This document shows, in pieces, positions 51,867 to 64,000 of a stretch of DNA of 64,000 bases (its first letter is position 1; each line of letters starts with the position of its first letter). The DNA comes from Lottia gigantea. Its lineage: Eukaryota; Mollusca; Gastropoda; Lottiidae. A program made the position numbers and the translations under genes. The stretch spans positions 2,601,975 to 2,665,974 of the forward strand of contig NW_008709715.1 of the NCBI RefSeq assembly GCF_000327385.1, given 5' to 3'. Below the pieces are notes generated by a model. That model was not told the origin of the DNA. It saw nothing but the letters and a program-made list of their open reading frames with translations, and searched no databases.

Positions 51867-52161
51867 TGATAATGTCTATGAATGAAGGATGAGAATGTAA
51901 TCTTTAATCAAGAATTGCCCTTGTTCCCTCAACTTGCATTAATATCTCTGACTAAAATTTTCACACTATTACTGTGGTATGTCTTCCTAAAATGTACTAA
52001 GCTGATGGGTACTTCTTTGTGAAATTTATCTCAGCAATTTGATTTCTGTCTTTAGTTTAGATATTGAGTCTCAATCAGCACAATATTGTTAAAATCAGTC
52101 ATCAGAATTTCACCTCACAGCAGATTCTTCAGAATAAGCTTACAGATCAGTTAATCTATAA

Positions 52162-55100
52162 TTATCCACTTATTTTATCCCATCTCCAAATTTTACTGTC
52201 ATCTGAAACTGCTAACAATATGCTTCCATCTTTTGATAAAGCTGTTTGTCGTATTGCTGTTATACTTTTTGCATGTGCAAGCTTAGTGAATCTAAAAGAA
52301 ACAAATGAATGATGTTAGTTCAAATCTTTAGAAACTTGTTAAGTTATATAAAACTACAATTATTACTATTTTGCATTATTTTTTCAAATAATGGAACAAA
52401 ATTAACAAAAATCAATTAGGATAAATGATAATTAGCCAAACCTGACAGTAGAGGGGTCGTCTGTATCTAAATCCCATACATATATTTTACCACATTGATT
52501 ACCTAATGCCATTATCTACAATAAACATTTCACATTCACAACTTGATTACATATTAATTATAAATTATGAAAAGCATTTGGGCAATGCATCTACAATCAA
52601 ATCTATATCAAAATCTATTGTAAGAACAACAACAATGAAACCTCTGAGCACAATTGAACTTAAAAATGGTGTGTAAGTATTAAGTTTCATTCCCCTACAT
52701 GAATTGGTCTTTAAGATAGATAAATACTCACTTTTTGGGAATAATCTAATGAAAATCTCATGTACCATATATCACATTCTTTATATTCAAATCTGTATAT
52801 TATACTAATTGTATTATCTGCTACTTTATCTATAGGCTGATGTATATTACCTGGTTTCCAACATACTATACAGTTCTCACATGACTATAGAAATGAATAC
52901 AATAAGCAAAGCTAAATTCAATAATTATATTTCATATCATAGGCTTTTTGCTCACTTTAAAATAATACATGTTAAATAACCAATGTGAATTCTTCCCTAA
53001 AAAAAATTCAATATTTTTATGATTTGATATAAGTGTTCAATTTTAGCTCGTGAAAACACAAATATTCAATCTTCAGCGCGGGACTGAATAATAAAACCAA
53101 GTTTTGTCAAAATCCTGCAAGAATCATGTCTTTTAGTGTTTAAGAGCTAAATTTGAAAGCCTTTTCAAGAACAAGGGCAATAACTCATACTAAATATTTT
53201 TCAACTGTTCTGATTTTCAATAGGGTTCATCCTTGGGTGATTACGAACATTCACACCATGTATCATCAAAATCCGTCAAGAATTATCCCTTCTAGAGTGA
53301 TTACGAGCTAAAAATTTAATGCGTTTTCAAGAACAAGGGCAATAACTCATACTAAATATTTTTCGATATTTCTGATTTTCAATACGGTTCCTTGGGTGAT
53401 TACGAACACTCATGCAAAGTTTCGTTAGGTTTCATCCTTGGCTGATTATGAACACTCATGCAAAGTTTTGTCAAAATCCGTCAAGAATTGTTTCGAAAAG
53501 TCAAGAAAAGTTTTGTTAAGATCCATCAAGAATTGTGCCTTCTAGAGTGTTTACGAGCTAAAGATTTAATGCGTTTTCAAGAACAAGGGCAATAACTCAT
53601 ACTAAATATTTTTCGATATTTCTGATTTTCAATACGGTTCCTTGGGTGATTACGAACACTCATGCAAAGTTTCGTTAGGTTTCATCCTTGGCTGATTATG
53701 AACACTCATGCAAAGTTTTGTCAAAATCCGTCAAGAATTGTTTCGAAAAGTCAAGAAAAGTTTTGTTAAGATCCATCAAGAATTGTGCCTTCTAGAGTGT
53801 TTACGAGCTAAAAATTGAACGCGTTTTCAAGAACGCAATAACTTATACTAAATATTTTTCGATTCTTCTGATTTTCAATAGGGTTCATCCTTGGGTGATT
53901 ACGAACACTCAAACCAAGTTTTGTCAAAATTCGTCAAGAATTGTATCTTGCAGAGTGTTTACGAGCAATTGTGGACGGACCGACGGACGGACATGGGTGA
54001 CGGCAATATACGCCGTATATTATGATCAAATGTAACAAAATCCTTTTTCTTTAATTGATTTTGTACAATGGGAATATATTACCTTCGATAAAATGAAATT
54101 GCCAAGCCATCGAACACAATCTACATAATTTCTATGAATATCTCTGGTGGAAAATACAGGAAAATGGTTTGATACAGTACTAAAAGGTCTGAAAAAAGAA
54201 AGAATTATTCGTTTTTACTTATAGCCTATGGGTTTGAATACAATAACGCAACAAAAATTGACTTTTGGCAACTAATACTCGATTCTTCCATCTATTTCAA
54301 CAAAATATTTCACAATTATATATGACAGATTTGTATGTACCTTTTGGTTTTAGTTTGTGAATAGTTATAAGATTGTTCAACAACATCAGTAAATTCAGAG
54401 GTATCAATGTTCCAGATTTTTAAAGAATGATCCATTCCACAGGATATGATTTTTGTTCCTTCTAAATTAAAATCCTGAAAAAAATATTGAAAGTGTAAAT
54501 TTTATGTTAAGACGATAAATCCATATTATTGTTTAGGGTCCAAGATTAATGTTCCTGACTGTTTTTTGCTTGTACTTGCCTGTTATGTTTGATGTCAGCT
54601 GTAATATTGGTTTGATTAGGACATACATGCATAACTAATTTTTTACATGGAATCATATAAACTTATCAATGTAGCAAAACTTACAGCACTTAATAATTCA
54701 TCTCTATGTCCATCAACACCACCGAATATCATAACACATACGTCACTTTTAATATTCCATATTCTCATAGAATGATCTAAAATAATTATATAGAAAATTA
54801 GCTGAATTAAAAAAAAATAATGCTTATATGTAAGGCATTTTCGTTTTGGTATATTGTGAACCTGTTTCATTTGTAACATATATAGTGCTTGGCACACTTT
54901 TGAGCCTTTGTCAATACATCAGTGTTTGTTCACTGCTATCATGTAACAATCTGCTGAAGCTTTAAACTATTTACCTTTACTAACTGAGAGTAGTAGATTA
55001 GAATCTTTGGGGTGAAATTTAAGTTCATTGATAGCATTGCCATGTCCAACATAATGCTGAAAATATAATACATTTGATCAAATAGATATAAAATAGTAGA

Positions 55101-57685
55101 TAGATATAAGTAGATAGATATCCATACTCGACTCTGACATGTTCAAGTCTATTAAATACACTGTAACATCAAATCCTATAGAAGTTGCCCCTGAAAAGAA
55201 ATTTTGGAAAGACAGACAGAAAGACATTGATTAGTGACATTATATCTGCCCCCAAAATACGTATTTCATAAAATGTCAAAACATCAAAATTTATTATTTT
55301 CACACCAACAATATATTCACCATCATGCAAACTCTGTCATGAAACCATCATGATTTTGGAATGAAGTTTTAGAATGACTACCCAACTTACCTTAATACAT
55401 TGCATAGCAATGGGACTAATTAATCTAACTATTCCTCTAACACCAGCTACAGCTAATACTGGCTGTTTAGTTATATCATCATGAGACCAAGCGCAACAAT
55501 AAAAATTTTCTTCATTCTATTCATCATTAAGGAAAATAGAGAAACTTAATTACATGCCAAAAGTCAAAATAGTTAAACTTTAAACAGTCTGATTTTCAAA
55601 ATTTTATACTGGTAGCATGCTATATATAACTTTTCTTTAACATTTCAAGTACATTAGAATCTGGTAAATTCCTTCTCAAATTAAAGAATAACAAGTTTCT
55701 TCAAAGATAATAAGATAGCTTGCCAGGCAAGGTAACATACGCCCACTGGCAGCTGTCAGAAATGATTAAACAGTCTTTAGTGACTACAGGGTTGCACAAT
55801 ATAGCTAATAGAGTGAAACGTCAAGTCAGACACGATATTGCAGTGAAATATTCTCCGATCATCGCAAAAATCGATAGGGATCATCTTCATAATGACATTG
55901 ACATACAAAATAAAAATCAAAAGAATCTGTAGACAATTGTAGCCTGTAGAGTGAGCACGAGTTGCATAATATAGCTAATAGAGTAAAACGTCAGGTCAGA
56001 CACGATATTTCGGTGAAAAATTATCTGATCATCATGAAAATCGATAGATCATCATGAAAATCAATAGGGATCATCTTCATAACGACACAGACATACAAAA
56101 TAAAAATCAAAAGAATCTGTAAAAAATTGTAGCCTGTAGAGTGAGCACGAGTTGCACAATATAGCTAATAGAGTAAGCGTCAAGTCAGACACGATATTTC
56201 GGTGAAAAATTATCCGATCATCACGAAAATCAATAGGGATCATCTTCATAACAACATTAACATACAAAATAAAAATCAAAAGAATCCATAAAGAACTGTA
56301 GCCTGTAGAGTGAGCACGAGCCAAATGTGAACGGACCGACGGACCGACGGGGTGATTACAATATACGCCCATCTTACGTGTGGGCGTATAAAAATAATAA
56401 TTTTGTAAAACATTCAAGTTTGAATGAAAGGATACACTAGGGTCAACATAAGCTTGTAATAATTTGATTTTCCCATTCTCATGACATTCATAGACGCTCA
56501 CCTGGAATAGATAATCAAAATATCACATCTGTTTATAGGAGTATGATAAATGTCAGATCTTGGAATTCCTTGAAATAAGTCAGCCAATCCATGTATTCAA
56601 GAGCCCACAAATATGATCAATATCAATTTCAATCAATTCCCATAACCTGTATTTCATAATAACTTACTCTATTATTACCAACTGTAGCAAATGTTAATGG
56701 ATCAGTTTCTGGAGCATTCAAATTTATCTGCAATCCAAATATCGGTTGGCTGTGATCCTCCTGTAGATCAAATGATCAAGAATAAGTACACAGATATACA
56801 GAAACAATTATCAAGGAAATAAGCTGTTCTAATAAATAGTTATCTGAAACACTCATACCTTTTGCTTAATATTAATTTGCAGAATCTACATTTTTCATTT
56901 CATCAATAAACCCAGAAGAAATATATTTCATAAAAGACTCTAAAAACTAAAAATTGTCGATTCTACCATCAAATGAATTATTTTTTTATTTGCTTTGATA
57001 AGCCAGACCTAAGTCAATAAAGTATATATCTCTGAACTGTGAAAATTTTTTAATGCATTATGCTCACAATATTTTAAAAAAATCAATTGTAGGCTACCGG
57101 TAGGCCGTACATACTTGTAAAATATTGGAACATTTATATTGTAATTTGCATTTTTTAGCTCTAGGTTTGCCTCTTCCTCTTCTATTATAAAACTGAGTGG
57201 GAGTATCACTTCTTGATGATTCTTCTTCTTTAGTACTAGCTGTACTTGAAATATCATCCTTCAATATAAAACATCTATAATAATTAGGATTTTATCAAAC
57301 TCAACGCTCACTCTCAGATTTTATCAAAGTCAATTTTATTTTGGTCACTAAAATATCAGACTCGAAGGAGAGCAGAGGTAATTTCCATTTCTAAATTTGT
57401 TAAAATCAATCAAACAAAACAAGTGAGTCGTTCCTCAATTATGCTTCATCTTAGTCTAGAAATTTGGTGTGGTCTGTAGCCTACACTTTGTGCCGTGGTC
57501 ATAGTAGGCCTACTCCTTTTCACGGCCAGCTTTGATATCATGAACAGGAGTTTATCTACACCATAGGACAAAATACTTTATGAAAATAACATTACCAAAT
57601 CGTCACCAGAGCCATCATTTATTAAGGATAACGAAAGTCTGTGTCTCTTAGACAAAGAACGTATGCTTTCTTCGCTATCCGACAT
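52162..57685 (-). CDS. EED: EED, WD40 subunit of Polycomb repressive complex 2
   Basis: Scaffold and H3K27me3 reader of PRC2, which methylates histone H3 Lys27. Twelve exons (minus strand): 57685-57596, 57258-57115, 56760-56668, 56501-56438, 55509-55391, 55056-54975, 54776-54685, 54474-54341, 54188-54083, 52884-52732, 52515-52442, 52291-52162; 1281 nt, 426 aa (human 441), phases agree. A Ser/Glu-rich N terminus is followed by a WD40 propeller. Diagnostic blocks: [48 protein letters not shown]-type and [76 protein letters not shown]. The trimethyl-lysine cage residues are kept: F86, Y134, W348, Y349. The only doubtful splice is exon 4 to 5, where CCTA|gtgtat joined to AATGAAG|AAAATTTT gives YVDPKNFYCCAW. 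Confidence 0.95.
53100..54030. mobile_element. Tandem-core repeat element (pearl / Helentron-associated type)
   Basis: Lies in the EED intron 54082-52885. The core holds units with ACGAGCTAAA, GCGTTTTCAAGAACAAGGGC and TCAAAATCCGTCAAGAATTG. The word GCGTTTTCAA recurs at 53321, 53571 and 53821, an exact 250 bp period; an older unit starts near 53159, only 162 bp earlier. The two full 250 bp units (53321-53820) look nearly identical. The right end has GGACGGACCGACGGACGGAC-type repeats and then the near-palindrome AATATACGCCGTATATT (about 54005-54021). This tandem core plus terminal palindrome resembles molluscan pearl elements, non-autonomous relatives of Helentrons. The left end is not clear. 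No protein coding. Confidence 0.65.
55705..56392. mobile_element. Second tandem-core element with inverted ends and 3' hairpin
   Basis: Lies in the EED intron 56437-55510. The left end has ATACGCCCAC (55738-55747); the right end has the hairpin ATACGCCCA ... TGGGCGTAT (about 56361-56390), whose 3' arm is also the inverted copy of the left end. The core has three units starting GTTGCACAATATAGCTAATA at 55791, 55961 and 56151, i.e. 170 and 190 bp periods, with CGATCATC...AAAAATCGATAGGGATCA inside. Before the hairpin comes GAACGGACCGACGGACCGAC, the same right-end module as in the element at 53100-54030. The open frames here (55720-55932 +, 56061-56435 -) are by-products. Confidence 0.72.
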
Positions 57686-58998
57686 TATTACTTTATTTAG
57701 AATAACCACGTGTCTATCACGTGATACAATTTGGCGGGAATCATTTTAAAGGAGCAATATCAAATTTGTAAAACAATTATTTTTTCATTGCACTGAACAT
57801 TGACAGCTTACTCTTGCTTTGAATGGCCTAAGATTTCACTCAATATGAGCCCGATCTTTGTTTCATAATTACATTTTTTAAATCTGGATTTAGATGACTG
57901 TGTAAAGGTTATAAATTTTAGGCTAAGTCATAGAACTATAATAACTATGGCTAAATCAACATAAAATTTCAAATCTATGTATGATTTGACTGGGCTTTAA
58001 AGTCGTGATATTGATCAAAGCCCAATATTATATCTGCATGCAAGAATGTTATCTGAAAGTAAAGAAACTTAAACTTTCACAATATACATTTTTGATAAAC
58101 ATCGGTTATAAATTAGGGACTGCTTGAAGTGATGTGGACAGCTGAAATTAAGATACAATAGTAGCTAGACTACTAAATGATTTTTCACAACTTATCTCCT
58201 GAATTATGTTGAATGATATTTCTGCACCAGGTCCAGAGGTTACCTCCATGATAATTCTTGTGTGAATGATTGATCAAAGTGCACAGCTATTTCTTTATAC
58301 CATTGTTTTCTTAGAATCCCAATAAAATAAACATTTACAACAGTCTGCATGTAAACAGATAAGACCAACTGGGAGGGCAACACAATGTGTGCACAGTGCA
58401 TCATATTTTTTGACAATGGAGGAGGTTCAATTAGTACAAAGTTAATGCAGATGTTCATTAGAGGTATACATTTCAAGAATAAAAACAACAGTTCTTTATG
58501 ATATTTATGGTCATTCTATGATGGCATTTACAGCTTTTCCCTCAATGCAACAACATGCATTTCAAAAAATATAGATTTGAATTTATTAAGATAGAGAAGA
58601 AGCCAGATTTTGTGATCACAGATCACCTTTACAAAATCAAAATGTTTTCACTGTAAATTGCATAGTACATTTTGAAACTTTTAACAATTCATCGATGCAT
58701 CTCTAGCATTACATGATTTAAATTCACTGTATTTGAAAAAAATAGAAACAGCATATATAGCAATAGTTAAATCTTTTAATCACAATTTTCTTGGTTTAAG
58801 TTCATGAAAATCACTATAAAAATTAACAGACATGATTGATACTGATAACACAGCTCAGATCTCCTGATATACAATGGTATATTTCATAACAATTTGTTAT
58901 AAACAAAACATTCAATTTCATACATTCGTTTAAATGACAATCAAAATCCATGTGTACATGTTAATATATAAATATTGCTCTCTTTCTGAATCTAATTA
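57686..58998. promoter_or_regulatory. EED upstream region and NUS1 3' flank
   Basis: Within 60 bases upstream of the EED ATG lie two CACGTG E-boxes (57707-57712, 57718-57723) and TTTGGCGGGAA (57730-57740), a good match to the E2F site. Further away the sequence is AT-rich. TTTATT at about 58583-58588 could be the NUS1 poly(A) signal (AATAAA on the minus strand). An 82-codon minus frame at 58240-58488 has no recognisable domain. Confidence 0.6.
57730..57740. promoter_or_regulatory. EED: E2F-like site in the EED promoter
   Basis: TTTGGCGGGAA, 45 bases upstream of the EED start codon, next to paired CACGTG boxes. EED is a known E2F target in mammals; use in this organism is inferred. Confidence 0.6.
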
Positions 58999-61305
58999 TT
59001 ATGTACCAAATCTTTGAATAGTTTTACCATACGTATAAATTAGGGACAAAAACGATTTATAATTCACACCTTTATTTAATGGAAGATTTCTGAAATATAA
59101 AAAGGAGAAGTTTAATTAAACAATCTCATTCAAGAGAGTAAAGTTTTCACTTTAGAACACTTTCAAAAACAAAAGTTGACATTAACCCACCTTTCGCCCT
59201 CAGCTAATTTCAACCTGGGCAAAAAACTAGCAAGCAAAATTAAGTACCGGTACATGTATCTACATTTGTCAATGTAAACATCAATGTTACTTAATTGTTA
59301 CTGACCCCAGAATATCCATTATTTGTTTATTGTGCTTGGTTTTATATTAATTATCAGATACAAGCTTTTTTTTCATTTCTTTTGCAAGTAAATCTATATA
59401 ATTTAATTTCATTCACTTACAAAATTTCTGATAATCTAACTTGCCATGGCATAAAACCTAAAAGACTGTTTATATGTCCTAATAGTATAACTAAATCTGG
59501 GTCAGGTAATTTAAATAATTCTGAAATAATAAAGAATAAAAAACATTACATAATATTATCCAGTCAGCATGCAGAACTAAGTAGTTTCTCATTTATACTA
59601 CCTTTTTAAAAGTGGGTTTCTTGGAATCAGATTCTTTTCACTAGCATGGAGACTTTCCATAATAACTGACCTCCAGAATAGTCCAGAATAATTCTTACTG
59701 AAAGTCAAAATGACACCTCGTCTTTTCTTGAGAGACTCTGCCATAAATAAAAAAGACATAAGTAGAAAGTAAAAATTTCTAGTTTCCCAAATATATTTGA
59801 AAGGATTTTCTTGTAGTTTAAATCAATCCCCCTTTAATATAGTTTATGGTTAATAAAACTTACTTTGTAAATGACTATCTACATTATTTGGCACAATATC
59901 CTCTAACTGATACTGGTTTGTTTTAACCAACTGACAATAATTTTGTGCTGTTTTAACTAAATTTAAACGCCCATCATCAGCAGCTAGTAAATGTACTTGA
60001 GGTTGTTTAAAACTACTTTCTTCTGAAACAAAAATGAATTAAATATTTCTTAATCTTTAAAGGGGCCTTTCTGCTTTTATTCATTATCAAAAATTATACC
60101 TGAAAATATTTCTAAAGTATGCTATTCATATCTATGTATCTACTTGATTAAACAGATTTTGTTTTAAAAGGGTTAATTAAAAACTTAATCATGACTCGTC
60201 ATTACTAGTTGAAACCTTTAGAATACGTAATTTCTCCCAGCTTCTCTTAACCCAGACAGTCTGGTGAAGTCTTAAACCTCTCTACCCCGGTTCTGATCAA
60301 CTCCGGTAAACTCGGTAAAAATCCACCCCAATAACCCTGATACATACAAATCCCCGGTAAAACCCACACCCAGTAATCAGTATAAATAGGACCCCTTAAG
60401 GTGAGAAGAGTTCAAACACGAACAAAACTAGTCAATGATAATCAGGGATAACTGGTTGAATAGCCAATCTTTTATCTCTTAGAAAAGATCACATGATTGA
60501 AATATCACAGAAAATTTACACTAACCTTCATTACGCATCTCTTTTGATTCACTTAGTGATAGGCTTATTTCAAACTTAGAATCTTCTGATGCAAAAGTTT
60601 CTTGTTTACTTCTTTTTATTTCCTTTTGAAGTAAGAAGCTATTTCTCTTTATATCACCTGAAAAATGTAAGATACATTAATTTACATTGGGGAAATGCAA
60701 GGGAAAGTTGTCTCCTTCTCATAGCCTACTTTGATATAAAAACAGTTATTGGGCTAAATTAAAGCATTCACAAAGTCAGCAACATCAGGACTATGGAAGG
60801 GACAATTCTTTTAAAGTCATAACTTACATAATATTACTACATAATTATTATAATCACAGAAATCGGTAATTCTATCAATAAGGTATATAGGGTAATCTAA
60901 AATAGGCGACAAGGTATTACCCTATAGCCTATACCTTATTATTGATAGAATTTCTGATTCCTGTGCTATAAAAATAAAGTAGATTTAAGTCTAACTCATT
61001 AGTTCTGGACCTAAAAATAACGACTCACCGTTTATATCATAAACACTGATGTAAGAGATTCCCATTGCTACAGACCACACAATTAAATTAGCAATATCTC
61101 TAAATGTGTAGTCATTTTCAACTATAACAAATCCAAGATGCATTGGCAGCTTCTTCAAATGTTTTGCATCATTTCTTATACTGATCACACTATTTTTCTT
61201 ATAAAATGAGAGGTATGCATTAGGAATATGGTATAAAAAGTTACGTAAAATCAGTCCAAGTGTTAAAATATAGTGTAGCACTCTCAAAACTATAGCTGCT
61301 ATCAT
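58999..61305 (-). CDS. NUS1: NUS1, accessory subunit of dehydrodolichyl diphosphate synthase
   Basis: ER-membrane partner of the cis-prenyltransferase DHDDS; together they make the long polyprenyl chain that becomes dolichol, the glycan carrier. Exons (minus strand): 61305-61029, 60657-60526, 60022-59864, 59520-59421, 59089-58999; 759 nt, 252 aa (human 293), phases agree. Residues 2-24 form a membrane segment ([18 protein letters not shown]...). Then come the cis-PT-like blocks [69 protein letters not shown] and the C-terminal end QRFGT. The RxG motif, whose Arg and Gly matter for catalysis in the human complex, is kept as R-F-G. The frame is open upstream to 61383 but has no ATG there; ATG 61305 gives the family-like N terminus. 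Confidence 0.92.
59699..59737 (-). other. NUS1: Possible 39-nt optional exon in NUS1 intron 3
   Basis: ATGGCAG|AGTCTC ... TTTCA|GTAAGA on the minus strand bounds 39 bases whose phase fits between exons 3 and 4, adding 13 residues ([13 protein letters not shown]) after HLQ. The family has nothing comparable, and direct splicing of exon 3 to exon 4 also keeps the frame. It may be a cryptic site pair. Confidence 0.2.
60058..60180. repeat. Partial copy of the 36132-36712 repeat family
   Basis: AAAGGGGCCTTTCTGC, then CATTATCAAAAATTAT and TTGATTAAACAG, match in order the left part of the element at 36132-36712 (AAAGGGGCATTCTGCC, CATTATCAAAAAC, TTGATTAAGCAG). It lies in NUS1 intron 2; no matching right end was seen. 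Confidence 0.5.
60250..60385. repeat. C-rich segment with repeated CCGGTAAA words
   Basis: CCGGTAAACTCGGTAAAAAT and CCCCGGTAAAACCCACACCC stand out from the AT-rich intron. It is probably part of another dispersed repeat; family unknown. Confidence 0.35.
60855..60965. mobile_element. Short foldback (palindromic) element in NUS1 intron 1
   Basis: Two arms of about 45 bases face each other: CACAGAAATCGGTAATTCTA...TATAGGGTAAT (60855-60895) and ATTACCCTATAG...TATTGATAGAATTTCTG ending CCTGTG (60916-60965), around a loop of about 20 bases. The arms match well apart from small indels. This is the form of a small MITE or foldback element. Confidence 0.7.
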
Positions 61306-62611
<1,306 letters not shown>

Positions 62612-62759
62612 TATTTACCGTGAAAGTAGAAGTTATTGCTGTAACATTAATTCAAATAACATGTTTATATGGTTATTTCAATAGGCAATATATTCTGAGA
62701 TATAAACAGAAATATATACAGAACACAATTTTGTGAAATACTATTCCATTGTTGTAAAA

Positions 62760-62765
62760 AATAAA
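62760..62765 (+). terminator. DPM1: Candidate poly(A) signal of DPM1
   Basis: AATAAA about 150 bases after the DPM1 stop. Confidence 0.55.
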
Positions 62766-64000
62766 TATGTTCCATTATTTAATGTGATCTCTACTTGTAA
62801 ATGTAGCTTAAAGATTATTATATACCTGTATCATCAAGGTGTGGCCTTTTCCTTAGCGTACAAAAGAAGATAGAAGATTCTGGGGTGTAAGTCATACTTG
62901 TGCTTTACTCAATAATTTCTTTCATTTGTATCCTGCTGACATGAGATGGGATTTATTCTTAAATTATTTGTCTGAAATATTTAACAAGTCTCTATACAAT
63001 TTGTTGCACAACCAAAAATCTCATCTAATCATTCACCATCCGATCGTGATAGGAAATTAACAGCAAGGCTATTGGTCTAAATAAAATGCTGTCAAAGAGT
63101 TAAATATTTTATTTTTAAGCTTTGGAATAAATCTGGGTCATTGCCCAGGTAGCCTACTGGCCAATCTAGTATTCTTAACTTCTTGGATTTGAAAATCTAT
63201 CAATATCAGTGTTATTCTTACAGATCTTTTGTACTTCCTGCAAAGTTAATACATCTTAATGAGATGAGTAATGTTAGGCAAGTTTCCAGGATATTTCTAT
63301 CATTATGTCAAAGTATGACACATCATGAGTAAGTTCAAGTCCCCTGTTTGGACACACCTAGCCTTGCTTACAGATTGAACATTCAACTAGGTGAGATCTG
63401 GATCTTCTAAGATTGGGAAGGGGATAGGTCATTAGAAAATTTCCCTATTTGCATCATTGGTTATTGGAATGGATGAAGTCTTAAATCCCCCAACATCTAA
63501 TGCTTAGTATCAACCAGCTTTTAGCTGTTGAGTTTCTCGAGTGATTTTCAGTAAAAATGTAGGACGCTATGTGAAATTTCATGTTCAGGTGTGTTTATAT
63601 TAGATGCAAACTTACAATTAAAGTATATAATTTTTGTCAACTTAAGTACTGTTTTGAAGCTCACAAGCTTAAAATTCAATATAACAAGGAAAATGCTTTA
63701 GAGAGTTTCTGAGCAGCTTATTGTTTCAGAGATAGCTGGTCACGTTATGTAAATGTATGCAGCTTTGTTCAATTTTAAAGATAACAGCATAAATTATGAG
63801 TCATAATCTAATCATTAAAAATTAGTCTCACTAAACTGATTTGTCAGCAAGTTTATCAGGGGCCAATGGTAAAAAAACATCAACTTCAAACTTCAATATT
63901 TGATCAATCTCAATGATCAAAACTGATTGAAATCTGTTTTCCTTGTACTCACAGATATCAAGGATAATAACTCCAAAGCTATGCTTATATCAAAACTGAT
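62766..64000. other. Downstream flank of DPM1, no gene seen
   Basis: AT-rich sequence with no long open frame, no recognisable exon and no obvious repeat family to the end of the window. Confidence 0.5.

Larger units (their letters stand above)
51021..52161. other. Convergent intergenic region TIMM29 / EED
   Basis: Holds the 3' ends of both genes. TTTATT at 51861-51866 (AATAAA on the minus strand) is a good EED poly(A) signal, about 300 bases past its stop. A 117-codon minus-strand open frame at 51321-51674 is listed separately. Confidence 0.5.

Noticed and set aside
55720-55932. 70-codon plus-strand frame
   Set aside because: Lies wholly within the tandem-core element in the EED intron, where repeat units happen to stay open.

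Overview
This is animal nuclear DNA: AT-rich, with long introns, GT/AG splicing and no bacterial-style gene packing. The genes match invertebrate orthologues best. Dispersed elements with tandem-repeat cores, like the 'pearl' elements of molluscs, and a LINE tail of a kind common in molluscs point to a mollusc or close lophotrochozoan. The species cannot be fixed from the sequence. I reconstructed eight protein-coding genes exon by exon. Seven close as complete reading frames with matching intron phases; the first, a LIM protein, lacks at least one middle exon.

Layout. 1652-12538 (+): a Limpet/FHL-type LIM-domain gene. 14511-25943 (-): DHX33, a DEAH-box RNA helicase, 20 exons, 673 aa, with two minisatellites in its introns. 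27449-34229 (+): cortactin (CTTN), 13 coding exons, 583 aa, with an expanded actin-binding repeat array; its first coding intron holds a decayed LINE. 34230-41502: a long intergenic stretch with a MITE-like inverted-repeat element. 41503-50015 (-): a TIGAR-type fructose-2,6-bisphosphatase, 5 exons, 386 aa, with a long acidic insert; its 6 kb first intron holds a SINE-like unit. 50439-51020 (+): TIMM29, one exon. 52162-57685 (-): EED, a Polycomb PRC2 subunit, 12 exons, 426 aa, with two tandem-core transposable elements in its introns. 58999-61305 (-): NUS1, 5 exons, 252 aa. 61889-62611 (+): DPM1, one exon, 240 aa. 62612-64000: no further gene seen.

Three head-to-head pairs share short upstream regions: DHX33/CTTN (about 1.5 kb between start codons), TIGAR/TIMM29 (about 0.42 kb) and NUS1/DPM1 (about 0.58 kb). 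The last pair is functionally coherent. NUS1 is the accessory subunit of the cis-prenyltransferase that makes dolichol precursor, and DPM1 uses dolichyl phosphate to make dolichol-phosphate-mannose. EED has an E2F-like site and two CACGTG boxes just upstream of its start codon.

I found no wholly new system. The items most worth following up are the NUS1/DPM1 divergent pair with an intronless DPM1, the acidic insert in TIGAR, the cortactin repeat expansion within one exon, the missing LIM exon together with an alternative FHL-like start, and the two tandem-core elements in EED, one with a 250 bp internal period.
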